Notes: a model not told the origin generated them from the sequence alone. Shown: positions 34,501 to 48,701, counted from the first letter of the stretch. The stretch is 64,000 bases of DNA from Homarus americanus (GCF_018991925.1 NW_024737042.1:16881416-16945415); one strand, 5' to 3'. Program-made: numbers and translations.

Positions 34501-37500
34501 CACTGGTCTGTAGGCCCCACACTGTGGTAACTGTCAGGCCCACACAATGGTGAGTGTCAGGCCCCACACTGTGGTAACTGTCAGGCCCCACTCAATGGTG
34601 ATTGTCAGGCCACACACTGTGGTAACTGTCAGGCCCCACACAATAGTGATTGTCAGGCCCCACACTGTGGTAACTGTCAGGCCCCACTCAATGGTGATTG
34701 TCAGGCCCCACACTGTGGTAACTGTCAGGCCCCACTCAATGGTGATTGTCAGGCCCCACACTGTGGTAACTGTCAGGCCCCACACAATAGTGATTGTCAG
34801 GCCGACACTGTGTACTGTCACGCCCCACCTGTGGTTGTCAGGCCCCACTCAATGGTGATTGTCAGGCCCCACATACTGTATTGAGTGTCAGGCCCCACCC
34901 TGTGATGTGTCAGGCCCACTACTATGGTGAGTGTCAGGCTCCTGCTGGTAACTGTCAGGCCCCACTCAATGGTTTGTCAGGCCACACTGTGGTAACTGTC
35001 AGGCCCACTCAATGGTGATTGTCAGGCCCCACACTGTGGTAACTGTCACACACATTGGTAGTGTCAGGCCGACACAATGGTGATTGTCAGGCCCCACACT
35101 GTGGTAACTGTCAGGCCCCACACTGTGGTAACTGTCAGGCCCCACACAATGGTGATTGTCAGGCCCCACACTGTGGTAACTATCAGGCCCCACACTGTGT
35201 AACTGTCAGGCCCTACACTGTGGTAACTGTCAGGCCCTACACTGTGGCTGTCTGGCCCACTCAATGGTGATTGTCAGGCCCCACACTGTGGTAACTATCA
35301 GGCCCCACACAACGGTGATGTCAGGCCCACACTGTGGTAACTGTCAGGCCCCACACATGGTGGTGTCAGGCCCCACACTGTGGCTGTCAGGCTCCACTCA
35401 ATGGTGATTGTCAGGCCCCACATGGTACTATCAGGCCCCACACAATGGTGATTGTCAGGCCACACACTGTGGTAACTGTCAGGCCCCACACAATGGTGAG
35501 TGTCAGGCCCCACACTGTGGTAACTGTCAGGCCCCACTCAATGGTGATTGTAGGCCCCACACTGTGGTAACTGTCAGGCCCACACAATGGTGATTGTCAG
35601 GCCCCACACTGTGGTAACTGTCAGGCCCCACACTATGGTGAGTGTCAGGCCCCCACACTGTGGTAACTGTCAGGTCCCACACAATGGTGATTGTTAGGCC
35701 ACACACTGTGGTAACTGTCAGGCCCCACACAATGGTGATTGGGCCCACACTGTGGTAACAGTCAGCGCCTCACACTGTGGTAATTGTCAGGCCCACACCC
35801 TGGTAACTGTCAGGCCCTACACTGTGGTAACTGTCACTGGCCCCACTCAATGGTGATTGTCAGGCCCCACACTGTGGTAACTGTCAGGCCCCACACAATG
35901 GTGAGTGTCAGGCCCCACACTGTGGTAACTGTCAGGCCCCACACAATGGTGAGTGTCAGGCCCCACACTGTGGTAACTGTCAGGCCCACACTGTGGTAAC
36001 TGTCAGGCCCCACACTGTGGTAACTGTCAGGCTCCACACACTATGGTGAGTGTCAGGCCCCCACTGTGGTAACTGTCAGGCCTCTCAATGGTGAGTGTCA
36101 GGCCCCACACTGTGGTAACTGTCAGGCCCCACACACTATGGTGAGTGTCAGGCCCCACACTGTGGTAACTGTCAGGCCCCACTCAATGGTGAGTGTCAGG
36201 CCCCACACTGTGGTAACTGTCAGGCCCTACTCAATGGTGAGTGTCAGGCCCACACTGTGGTAACTGTCAGGCCCCACTCAATGGTTTGTCAGGCCCCACA
36301 CTGTGGTAACTGTCAGGCCCCACTCATGATTGTTGTCAGGCCCCACACTGTGGTAACTGTCAGGCCCCACACTGTGGTAACTGTCAGGCCCGACACAATG
36401 TGGTGATTGTCAGGCCACACTGTGGTAACTGTCAGGCCCCCACACTGTGGTAACTGTCAGGCCCCACACATGGTGGTGTCAGGCCCCACTATGGTGAGTG
36501 TCAGGCCCCACACTGTGGTAACTGTCAGGCCACACTGTGTGCTGTCAGGCCCCACCAATGGTGATTGTCAGGCCCCACACTGTGGTAACTGTCAGGCCCA
36601 CACAATGGTGAGTGTCAGGCCCCACACTATGGTGAGTGTCAGGCCCCACACTGTGGTAACTGTCAGGCCCCACTCAATGGTGATTGTCAGGCCCCACACT
36701 GTGGTAACTGTCAGGCCCACACAATGGTGAGTGTCAGGCCCACACTGTGGTAACTGTCAGGCCCCACTCAATGGTGATTGTCAGGCCCCACACTATGGTG
36801 GTGTCAGGCCCCACACTGTGGTAACTGTCAGGCCCCACACAATGGTGAGTGTCTGGGCCCCACACTGTGGTAACTGTCAGGCCCCACACTATGGTGAGTG
36901 TCAGGCCCCCACTGTGGTAACTGTCAGGCCCCCACTATTGGTGAGTGTCAGGCCACACACTGTGGTAACTGTCAGGCCCCACACTGTGGTAACTGTCAGG
37001 CCCCACACTGTGGTAACTGTCAGGCCCCACACTGTGGTAACTGTCAGGCCCCACTCAGTGAGTGTCAGGCCACACTGTGGTAACTGTCAGGCCCACACTG
37101 TGGTAACTGTCAGGCCCCTCAATGGTGATTGTCAGGCCCCACACTGTGGTAACTGTCAGGCCCCACACAATGGTAGTGTCAGGCCCCACACTATGGTGAG
37201 TGTCAGGGCCCCACTGTGGTAACTGTCAGGCCCCACTCAGTGTGATTGTCAGGCCCCACACTGTGGTAACTGTCAGGCCCCCACACAATGGTGAGTGTCA
37301 GGCCCCACACTGTGGTAACTGTCAGGCCCCACTCAATGGTGATTGTCAGGCCCACACTATGGTGAGTGTCAGGCCCCACTGTGGTAACTGTCAGGCCCAC
37401 ACAATGGTGAGTGTCAGGCCCACACTGTGGTAACTGTCAGGCCCCACACTATGGTGAGTGTCAGGCCCCACACTGTGGTAACTGTCAGGCCCCACACTAT

Positions 37501-40500
37501 GGTGAGTGTCAGGCCACACTGTGGTAACTGTCAGGCCCACACTTGTGGTAACTGTCAGGCCCCACACTATGGTGAGTGTCAGGCCCCACACTGTGGTAAC
37601 TGTCAGGCCCTCTCAATGGTGAGTGTGGCCCCACACTGTGAACTTCAGGCCACAATGGTGAGTGTCAGGCCCCACACTGTGGTATGTCAGGCCCCCACTG
37701 TGTGCTGTCAGGCCCCACACAATGGTGAGTGTCAGGCCCCACACTGTGGTAACTGTCAGGCCCCACTCAATGGTGATTGTCAGGCCCACACTGTGGTAAC
37801 TGTCAGGCCCCACACAATGGTGATTGTCAGGCCCCACACTGTGGTAACTGTCAGGCCCACTCAATGGTGATTGTCAGGCCACACTGTGGTAACGTCAGGC
37901 CCCACTCAATGGTGATTGTCAGGCCCCACACTGTGGTAACTGTCAGGCCCACACAATGGTGAGTGTCAGGCCCACACTGTGGTAACTGTCAGGCCCACAC
38001 TGTGGTACTGTCAGGCCCCACTCAATGGTGATTGTCAGGCCCCACACTATGGTGATGTCAGGCCCCACACTGTGGTAACTGTCAGGCCCCACACTGTGGT
38101 AACTGTCAGGCCCCACTCAATGGTGAGTGTCAGGCCCCACACTGTGGTAACTGTCAGGCCCCACACAATGGTGAGTGTCAGGCCCCACACTATGGTGAGT
38201 GTCAGGCCCCACACTGTGGTAACTGTCAGGCCCCACTCAATGGTGATTGTCAGGCCCCACACTGTGGTAACTGTCAGGCCCCACACAATGGTGGTGTCAG
38301 GCCCCACACTGTGGTAACTGTCAGGCCCACTCAATGGTGATTGTCAGGCCCCACACTATGGTGAGTGTCAGGCCCCACACTGTGGTAACTGTCAGGCCCC
38401 ACACAATGGTGGTGTCAGGCCCCACACTGTGGTAACTGTCAGGCCCCACACTATGGTGAGTCGTCAGGCCCCACACTGTGGTAACTGTCAGGCCCCACAC
38501 TTATGGTGAGTGTCAGGCCACACTGTGGTAACTGTCAGGCCCCACACACTGTGGTAACTGTCAGGCCCCACACTATGGTGAGTGTCAGGCCCCACACTGT
38601 GGTAACTGTCAGGCCCCACTCAATGGTGAGTGTCAGGCCCCACACTGTGGTAACTGTCAGGCCCCCACCTGTGGTGAGTGTCAGGCCCACACACTGTGGT
38701 ATCCAGGCCCCACACTGTGGTAACTGTCAGGCCCCACACAATGGTGAGTCAGGCCCCACACTGTGGTAACTGTCAGGCCCCACTCAATGGTGATTGTCAG
38801 GCCACACACTGTGGTAACTGTCAGGCCCCACACAATGGTGATTGTCAGGCCCCACACTGTGGTAACTGTAGGCCCCACTCAATGGTGATTGTCAGGCCCC
38901 ACACTGTGGTAACTGTCAGGCCCACTCAATGGTGATTGTCAGGCCCCACACTGTGGTAACTGTCAGGCCCCACACAATGTGATTGTCAGGCCCCACACTG
39001 TGGTAACTGTCAGGCCCCACTGTGGTAACTGTCAGGCCCCACTCAATGGTGATTGTCAGGCCCCATACTATGGTGAGTGTCAGGCCCACCCACTGTGGTA
39101 ACTGTCAGGCCCTACTCAATGGTGTCAGGCCCCAATGTGTAACTTCAGGCCCCACCAATGGTTTGTCAGGCCCCACCTGTGGTAACTGTCAGGCCCCACT
39201 CAATGGTAATTGTCAGGCCCACACTGTGGTAACTGTCAGGCCCCACACTTGTGGTAACTGTCAGCCCTACACTGGTAACTGTCAGGCCCACTGTGGTAAC
39301 TGTCAGGCCCCACTCAATGGTGATTGTCAGGCCCCACACTGTGGTAACTGTCAGGCCCCACACAATGGTGAGTCAGGCCCACACTGTGGTAACTGTCAGG
39401 CCCCACACTATGGTGGTGTCAGGCCCCACACTGTGGTAACTGTCAGGCCCCACTCAATGGTGATTGTCAGGCCCACACTGTGGTAACTGTCAGGCCCCAC
39501 ACAATGGTGATTGTCAGGCCCCACACTGTGGTAACTGTCAGGCCCACACAATGGTGATTGTCAGGCCCCACACTGTGGTAACTGTCAGGCCCACTCAATG
39601 GTGATTGTCAGGCCCCACACTGTGGTAACTGTCAGGCCACACAATGGTGATTGTCAGGCCACACCTGTGGTAACTGTCAGGCCCCACACTATGGTGGTGT
39701 CAGGCCCCACACTGTGGTAACTGTCAGGCCCCACACAATGGTGATTGTCAGGCCACACTGTGGTAACTGTCAGGCCCCACACAATGGTGATTGTCAGGCC
39801 CCACACTGTGGTAACTGTCACCACTGTGGTAACTGTCAGGCCCCACTCAATGGTGATTGTCAGGCCCCATACTATGGTGAGTGTCAGGCCCCACACTGTG
39901 GTAACTGTCGCCCACACTGTGGTAACTGTCAGGCCCCACTCAATGGTGATTGTCAGGCCCACACTATGGTGATGTCAGGCCCCACCCTGTGGTAACTGTC
40001 AGGCCCTACTCAATGGTGAGTGTCAGGCCCCACACTGTGGTAACTGTCAGGCCCCACACAATGGTGATTGTCAGGCCCCACACTGTGGTGACTGTCAGGC
40101 CCCACACAATGTTGAGTGTCAGGCCCCCTGTGGTAACTGTCAGGCCCCACTCATGGTGATTGTCAGGCCCCACACTGTGGTAACTGTCAGGCCCCACACA
40201 ATGGTGAGTGTCAGGCCCCACACAATGGTGATGTCAGGCCCTACACTGTGGTAACTGTCAGGCCCTACACTGTGGTAACTGTCAGGCCCGACACAATGGT
40301 GATTGTCGCCCCCACTGTGGTAACTATCAGGCCCCACACTGTGGTAACTGTCAGGCCCTACACTGTGGTAACTGTCAGGCCCTACACTGTGGTAACTGTC
40401 TGGCCCCACTCAATGGTGATTGTCAGGCCCCTGTGGTATGTCAGGCCCCACTCAATGGTGATTGTCAGGCCCATACTATGGTGGTGTCAGGCCCCACACT

Positions 40501-43500
40501 GTGGTAACTGTCAGGCCCCACACAATGGTGAGTGTCAGGCCCCACACTGTGGTAACTGTCAGGCCCCACACTATGGTGGTGTCAGGCCCCACCTGTGTAA
40601 CTGTACATGGTGAGTGTCAGGCCACACTGTGGTAACTGTCAGGCCCCACTGTGGTAACTGTCAGGCTCCACACTATGGTGAGTGTCAGGCCCCACACTGT
40701 GGTAACTGTCAGGCCCTCTCAATGTGAGTGTCAGGCCCCACACTGTGGTAACTGTCAGGCCCCACACAATGGTGATGTCAGGCCCCACACTGTGGTAACT
40801 GTCAGGCCCACTGTGGTATGTCAGGCCCCACACAATGGTGAGTGTCAGGCCCCACCTGTGGTAACTGTCAGGCCCCACTCAATGGTGATTGGGCCCCACA
40901 CTGTGGTAACTGTCAGGCCCCACACAATGGTGATTGTCAGGCCCACACTGTGGTAACTGTCAGGCCCCACTCAATGGTGATTGTCAGGCCCTGTGGTAAC
41001 TGTCAGGCCCCACACTATGGTGATTGTCAGGCCCCACACTGTGGTAACTGTCAGGCCCACACAATGGTGATTGTCAGGCCCCACACTGTGGTAACTCACG
41101 CCCACACTGGTAACTGTCAGGCCCCACTCAATGGTGATTGTCAGGCCCCATACTATGGTGGACTTTCAGGCCCCCACACTGTGGTAACTGTCAGGCTACT
41201 CAATGGTGTCAGGCCCTGACATGGTAACTGTCAGGCCCCACTCAATGGTGATTGTCAGGCCCCACACTGTGGTAACTGGTGGGCCCACTCAATGGTGGTG
41301 TCAGGCCCACACTGTGGTAACTGTCAGGCCCCACACATTGGTGAGTGTCAGGCCCGACACAATGGTGATTGTCAGGCCTACACTGTGGTAACTGTCAGGC
41401 CCTACACTGTGGTAACTGTCAGGCCCACACAGGAGTTGTCAGGCCCCACACTGTGGTAACTGTCAGGCCCACTGTGGTAACTGTCAGGCCCTACACTGTG
41501 GTAACTGTAGGCCCTACACTGTGGTAACTGTCAGGCCCCACTCAATGGTGATTGTCAGGCCCCACACTGTGGTAACTGTCAGGCCCCACACAATGGTGAG
41601 TGTCAGGCCCCACACTGTGGTAACTGTCAGGCCCCACACTATGGTGAGTGTCAGGCCCCACACTGTGGTAACTGTCAGGCTCCACTCAATTGTGCCAGGC
41701 CCCACACTGTGGTAACTGTCAGGCCCCACCTATGGTGATTGTTAGCCACACTGTGGTAACTGTCAGGCCCCACACAATGGTGATTGTCAGGCCCCACACT
41801 GTGGTAACTGTCAGGCCCCTCAGTGTGATTGTCAGGCCCCACACTGTGGTAACTGTCAGGCCACAATGGTGATTGTCAGGCCACACACTGTGGTAACTGT
41901 CAGGCCCCACACACTATGGTGAGTGTCAGGCCCCACACTGTGGTAACTGTCAGGCCCCACACAATGGTGATTGTCAGGCCCCACACTGTGGTAACTGTCA
42001 GGCCCCACACAATAGTTATCAGGCCCACACTGTGGTACTGTCGCCCCACACTGTGGTAACTGTCAGGCCCCACTCAATGGTGATTGTCAGGCCCCACACT
42101 ATGGTGAGTGTCAGGCCCCACACTGTGGTAACTGTCACGCACACTGGTAACGGTCAGGCCTCGTGGTGATTGTCAGGCCCCACACTATGGTGAGTGTCAG
42201 GCCCCCACACTGTGGTAACTGTCAGGCCCCACTCAATGGTGAGTGTCAGGCCCCACACTGTGGTAACTGTCAGGCCCCACCCAATGGTGATTGTCAGGCC
42301 CCACCATGGTGACTGTCAGGCCCCACACAATGGTGAGTGTCAGGCCCCACACTGTGGTAACTGTCAGGCCCCACTCAATGGTGATTGTCAGGCCCCACAC
42401 TGTGGTAACTGTCAGGCCCCACACAATGGTGAGTGTCAGGCCCCACACAATGGTGTCAGGCCCTACACTGGTAACTGTCAGGCCCTACACTGTGGTAACT
42501 GTCAGGCCCGACACAATGGTTGTCAGGCCCTACTGTGGTAACTATCAGGCCCCACACTGTGGTAACTGTCAGGCCCTACACTGTGGTAACTGTCAGGCCC
42601 TACACTGTGGTAACTTCAGGCCCCACTCATTGGTGATTGTCAGGCCCCACACTGTGGTAACTGTCAGGCCCCACACAATGGTGAGTGTCAGGCCCCACAC
42701 TGTGGTAACTGTCAGGCCCCACACTATGGTGAGTGTCAGGCCCCACACTGTGGTAACTGTCAGGCCCACTCAATTGTGATTGTCAGGCCCCACACTGTGG
42801 TAACTGTCAGGCCCCACACAATGGTGATTGTCAGGCCCCACACTGTGGTAACTGTCAGGCCCCACACAATGGTGATTGTCAGGCCCCACACTGTGGTAAC
42901 TGTCAGGCCCTCTCAATGGTGATTGTCAGGCCCACACTGTGGTAACTGTCAGGCCCCACACAATGGTGATTGTCAGGCCCCACACTGTGGTAACTGTCAG
43001 GCCCCACATATGGTGAGTGTCAGGCCCCACACTGTGGTAACTGTCAGGCCCCACACAATGGTGATTGTCAGGCCACACACTGTGGTAACTGTCAGGCCCC
43101 ACACAATAGTGATTGTCAGGCCCGACACTGTGGTAACTGTCAGGCCCACACTGTGTACTGTCAGGCCCCACTCAATGGTGATTGTCACCCATACTATGGT
43201 GAGTGTCAGGCCCCACCCTGTGGTAACTGTCGCCCACACTGTGGTAACTGTCAGGCCCACTCAATGGTGATTGTCAGGCCCACACTATGGTGGTGTCAGG
43301 CCCCACCCTGTGGTAACTGTCAGGCCCCACTCAATGGTGAGTGTCAGGCCCCACTGTGGTAACTGTCAGGCCCCACAATGGTGATTGTGGGCCCCACACT
43401 GTGGTAACAGTCAGGCCCCACACAATGTTGAGTGTCAGGCCCCACACTGTGGTAACTGTCAGCCCCACTCAATGGTGTTGTCAGGCCCCACACTGTGGTA

Positions 43501-46309
43501 ACTGTCAGGCCCCACACATTGGTGAGTGTAGGCCCCACACAATGGTGATTGTCAGGCCCTACACTGTGTAACTGTCAGGCCCTACACTGTGGTAACTGTC
43601 AGGCCCGACACAATGGTGATTGTCGGGCCCACCTTGGTAACTATCAGGCCCCACACTGTGGTAACTGTCAGGCCCTACACTGTGGTAACTGTCAGGCCCT
43701 ACACTGTGGTAACTGTCTGCCACTCAATGGTGATTGTCAGGCCCCACACTGTGGTAACTATCAGGCCCCACACAATGGTGATGTCAGGCCCCACACTATG
43801 GTAACTGTCAGGCCCCACACTATGGTGAGTGTCAGGCCCCACACTGTGGTAACTGTCAGGCCCCCATTGGATGCAGGCCCACACTGTGGTAACTGTCAGG
43901 CCCCACACAATGGTGATTGTTAGGCCACACACTGTGGTAACTGTCAGGCCCCACACAATGGTGATTGTTAGGCCCACTGTGGTAACTGTCAGGCCCCTCT
44001 CAATGGTGATTGTCAGGCCCCACCTGTGGTAACTGTCAGGCCCCACACATTGGTGATTGTCAGGCCACACTCTGGTAACTGTCAGGCCCACTCAATGGTG
44101 ATTGTCAGGCCCACACTATGGTGAGTGTCAGGCCCCACCCTGTGGTAACTGTCAGGCCCTACTCAATGGTGAGTGTCAGGCCCCACACTGTGGTAACTGT
44201 CAGGCCCACCCAATGGTGATTGTCAGGCCCACACTGTGGTAACAGTCAGGCCCCACACAATGGTGAGTGTAGGCCCCACACTGTGTACTGTCAGGCCCAC
44301 TCAATGGTGATTGTCAGGCCCTGTGGTAACTGTCAGGCCCACACATTGGTGAGTGTCAGGCCCGACACAATGGTGATTGTCAGGCCCTACACTGCAGGTA
44401 ACTGTCAGGCCCCACACTGTGGTAACTGTCAGGCCCCACACAATGGTGATTGTCAGGCCCCACACTGTGGTAACTATCAGGCCCCACACTGTGGTAACTG
44501 TCAGGCCCACACTGTGGTAACTGTCAGGCCTACACTGTGGTAACTGTCTGGCCCCACTCAATGGTGATTGTCACCCACACTGTGGTATCTATCAGGCCCC
44601 ACACAATGGTGAGTGTCAGGCCCCACACTGTGGTAACTGTCAGGCCACACTATGGTGGTGTCAGGCCCCACACTGTGGTAACTGTCAGGCCCCTCTCAAT
44701 TGATTGTCAGGCCCCACACTGTGGTAACTGTCAGGCCCCACAATGGTGATTGTCAGGCCACACACTGTGGTAACTGTCAGGCCCACACAATGGTGATTGT
44801 CAGGCCCCACACTGTGGTAACTGTCAGGCCCCTCTCAATTGTGATTGCCAGGCCCACACTGTGGTAACTGTCAGGCCCCACACAATGGTGATTGTCAGGC
44901 CACACTGTGGTAACTGTCAGGCCCCCACACTATGGTGATTGTCAGGCCCCACACCATGGTAACTGTCAGGCCCCACTCAATGGTGATTGTCAGGCCCCAC
45001 ACTGTGGTAACTGTCAGGCCACACATTGGTGAGTGTCAGGCCCCGACTGTAGTGATTGTCAGGCCCTACACTGTGGTAACTGTCAGGCCCTACACTGTGG
45101 TAACTGTCAGGCCGACACAATGGTGATTGTCAGGCCCCCACTGTGGTAACTATCAGGCCCCACACTGTGGTAACTGTCAGGCCCTACACTGTGGTAACTG
45201 TCAGGCCCTACACTGTGGTAACTGTCTGGCCCCACTCAATGGTGATTGACCCCACACTGTGGTAACTATCAGGCCCACACAATGGTGAGTGTCAGGCCCC
45301 ACACTATGGTAACTGTCAGGCCCACTATGGTGGTGTCAGGCCCCACACTGTGGTAACTGTCAGGCCCTCTCATTGTGATTCCAGGCCCCACACTGTGGTA
45401 ACTGTCAGGCCCCACACAATGGTGATTGTTGGGCCACACACTGTGGTAACTGTCAGGCCCACACAAATGGTGATTGTTAGGCCCCCACACTGTGGTAACT
45501 GTCAGGCCCTCTCAATTGTGATTGCCAGGCCCACACTGTGGTAACTGTCAGGCCCCACACATTGGTGATTGTTAGGCCACACACTGTGGTAACTGTCAGG
45601 CCCCACACTATGGTGAGTGTCAGGCCCCACACTGTGGTAACTGTCAGGTCCACACAATGGTGATTGTTAGGCCACACACTGGTAACTGTCAGGCCCACAC
45701 CAGTGATTATCAGGCCCGACACTGTGGTAACTGTCGCCCCACTGTGGTAACTGTCAGGCCCCACTCAATGATTGTCAGGCCCCATACTATGGTGATATCA
45801 GGCCCCACCCTGTGGTAGTGTCACGCCCACACTGTGGTAACTTGGTCAGGCCCCACTCAATGGTGATTGTCAGGCCCCACACTATGGTAGTGTCAGGCCC
45901 CACACTGTGGTAACTGTCAGGCCCTACTCAATGGTGAGTGTCAGGCCCCACACTGTGGTAACTGTCAGGCCCCCTCCAATGGTGATTGTCAGGCCCCACA
46001 CTGTGGTAACTGTCAGGCCCCACACTATGGTGACTTTCATGCCTCAATGGTGATTGTCTGGCCCCACACTGTGTTAACTGTCAGGCCCCACTGTGGTAAC
46101 TGTCGGCCCCAAACTATGGTGACTGTCAGGCCCACACTGTGGTAACTGTCAGGCCCTACACTGTGGTAACTGTCAGGCCCCACACTGTGATTATCAGGCC
46201 CCACACTGTGGTAATTGTCAGGCCCCACACTGTAGTGTCTCTCTGGCTCCCCACTATGGTGACTGTCAGGCCCCACATTTTGGTGACTGTCAAGCCCCAC
46301 ACTATGGTG
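28579..46309. repeat. 24-bp satellite array (17.7 kb)
   Basis: Several hundred units of a 24-bp repeat. Two monomer types tend to alternate as 48-bp dimers: GGCCCCACACTGTGGTAACT+GTCA, and GGCCCCACACAATGGTGAGT+GTCA or GGCCCCACTCAATGGTGATT+GTCA. The first type holds the 11-bp palindrome CCACA-C-TGTGG. The first ~1.5 kb (28.6-30.0 kb) is more diverged and includes GGCATCACACTGT units. Open frames coding CQAPHCGN or VTVRPHTV octapeptides are artefacts of a 24-bp period. Confidence 0.97.
33818..33917. other. Assembly gap (100 N)
   Basis: Exactly 100 N inside the 24-bp satellite. The round number marks a placeholder gap of unknown size, so the true array length is unknown. Confidence 0.99.
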
Positions 46310-46628
46310 AAGATCAGCTCCGCACTGTGTGGTGAGTATCAGGCTCCCACACTGTGTGGTGAGTATCAGGCCCCCACACTGTGTGGTGAATGTCAGGCCC
46401 CCACACTGTGTGGTGAGTGTCAGGCCCCCACCCTGTGTGATGCGGGTCAGGTCCCACACTGTGTGGTGAGGGATAGATCCCACACTGTGTGGTGAGGGTT
46501 AGGTCCCCACACTGTGTGGTGAGGGTCAGGCCCCCCACACTCTGTGATGAGGGTCAGGTTCCACACTGTGTGGTGAGGGTCAGGTCCCACACTGTGTGGG
46601 GTCTGTTAGACCTGTACACTGTGTGGCG
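46310..46628. repeat. Edge array with units intermediate between the 24- and 26-bp satellites
   Basis: About twelve units of 26-27 bp: CACACTGTGTGGTGAGGGTC+AGGTCC, with GAGTGTCAGGCCC variants on the left. The left half shares CACACTGTG and GTCAGGCCC with the 24-bp family; the right half shares GTGGTGAGGGT with the 26-bp family. Confidence 0.9.
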
Positions 46629-48551
46629 AGAGATAGAAAAAGAGAGAAAGGTTGCATAATACGTCAGCATCTGGGTAGTTGAAGATCAGCCATCATAAGG
46701 ACTGTGCGTCAGCTACACCTTCATGGGAACGGAAACACCACTGGCGGCCATCCTGGCGTCAGCACTGTACCCTCTGCATTTTCACCGCCGACCTGTGCTG
46801 ATCTTTTCTTTTTCTTTCGTTCACCACCTGCAGCTACCTTCAGGCCTCGGTACTAGTAACGCACGCACGCACGCACCGCTGGAGGGGTGTAATAGAGGTA
46901 TGGCTGAGAGTGAAGCGTTCGGCGCCAAGAACCTTATCTACTAAAAACTGATAATTATGAAGATAAGTTTTGATGTTTGCTTCATCCCTACATCAACCAT
47001 ACAATACGCGCTAAAAGTTCATAGTTGTTGAAGCACAGACAACATTTCAACTACCGGTTGATTTATATACCTGTTAGGAGTGAGGCCCTATGTATGGTGT
47101 GTAGGTGATGAGTTGCTTATTGGGATCTGTAGAGATCATAATTATTCAATATGTTCACTGTGTGGGGGAATTTTTTGGGATATGTAGATAGTGTAGGGGT
47201 GTATTCGGGAGGTGCAAATGGTGCGTGAGATGTGTTGGTAATGAGTAAATGGTATAGGGAATGTTGGGGATGTGCAGATGGTGTGGGGCTGTGTTGGACT
47301 TTATGAATCTGTACTGTATACAAACATTCGAGTGTGTTCGAAGAAATTGAAAAGCAAGGTATGGTATGATTTGTGTACAGTATATGTGAGGACGACTGGT
47401 TCTGGCAACAGTTTCATATGTTAAGGTGTTGTGGGCTTATGCGGTAGTATTAGTTTTGGTCTCGGCCTTCCCAAATTGTGTGGGTAAGTTCTGTATAGTG
47501 AGAAAGGTGTAATGGTGAACACTCGACAGGAAGTAAGAAAATGCAGAATACTGTAGCTTTAATCCACTGACTTAAGAAAGTAGGTACTGTAATGAAAGGT
47601 GGTTGTAAGTTATAATGAATTAAGGCAATTGCAAAGATAATGAAAATGAGTAAAGACGGCTTCTTTGAATTTGAATTCGTCATGTTACAGTTTTGGTTCG
47701 TTTAATATACAATTCTAGTGATTTTCTAAGGTTGGTTGATTGTTAATTCTTTATATTATTAACAGATGGGGATATTTCTAGATCATATGATGAGATAATG
47801 AATGTTTGGCAGGTAGACCCAACGAGGTAGTTATTGAAAAGAGTCCAGGTGATAGTGGCTGTCGTGACGTCATCCTTAAGCAGGATAGTATCTCCACCTC
47901 CCCGAGTGACATATTGCACATATCACTGTTCGTGTGTGCCAATAACCCACAGAGAAAGAAGGTACGATGCTAGCTGGTGCATTTAGTGACATGATACTTA
48001 AGGATTTGAAACAATGCAGCCTACGCAAAGTGAGATGCTCTTATATGAACCTTGTAAGTGAATTGCACTGGTTTTAAGGAGATGAAGATGTAAGTTCAGT
48101 GTTCCCATGTAACTACAGTATGTGTTTGGTTATCCTTAAGACGAGCTAAGATTTTGCTGTAAGTGATCCAGACGACCACAGCGTTACATAATATCACTTA
48201 AACGGTTGTGTTACCGAGTTATTATATAAACCAAGGCATTAGTTATTATCAAGGGAGGAGGTACAAGGAAATCTTGACCTCCTTGTGTTGATCTGCTTTC
48301 TGACGTATACAATAAACCTTCTGAACTCTGAAGAGATGTCAGAATTCTATGTATTTTCATTATTTTATTTAGACATCTATATATAATATAGTTTATATCG
48401 AACCAAAAGTTGATGTGATTCATGCATTTTATAAAATATAATACTCAATAAATATCTAGACGGCAAGATTTGCCCTTCCTTTACTAAATTTCTCGGGACG
48501 TCCCAGTCTACCATAAGAAAAACCGAGTATAATAATTCATGTCCAGAACGT
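46629..48551. other. Single-copy-looking DNA, no gene recognised
   Basis: Includes a short (ACGC)n tract (46861-46874) and G/T-rich GTGTGGGGxxTGTTGG-type words at 47090-47300. No exon compatible with the TGF-beta-like gene, no domain and no RNA gene could be supported on either strand. Confidence 0.5.
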
Positions 48552-48701
48552 AGTCACCCCAAAAGGTATATTTACGGAGGGGTCCGATGAATTTCAAAAT
48601 GAACACTGAGGCTCCTGTTGTCTCGCTAGGGTTGTCAAAACCCTTCGTCGGTTGTGTCATATTGTCTCACACAAAACTGTAAAAATACCTTTTGGAGTGA
48701 C
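48552..48701. mobile_element. Small Tc1/mariner-like MITE
   Basis: 150-bp element with 23-bp inverted ends, 21 of 23 matching (GTCACCCCAAAAGGTATATT left; its near complement right). The right end continues CTGTA, i.e. TACAGTCACTCC inward, resembling Tc1/mariner termini next to a TA. The left end shows TAGTCACCCC and has lost the CA. Confidence 0.6.

Noticed and set aside
28579..46309. CQAPHCGN and VTVRPHTV octapeptide frames
   Set aside because: 24-bp satellite; eight-codon period is forced by unit length.
28579..46309. Branch-point/acceptor-like words (CTGAC, CAG) in each 24-bp unit on the minus strand
   Set aside because: No polypyrimidine tract and too short to be more than chance.
24167..46628. 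CRISPR array
   Set aside because: Repeats are contiguous with no unique spacers, in a eukaryotic context.
46723..46944. Possible small gene or 5' exon with a hydrophobic stretch
   Set aside because: Wrong strand for the TGF-beta-like gene and no domain, splice support or conserved motif.
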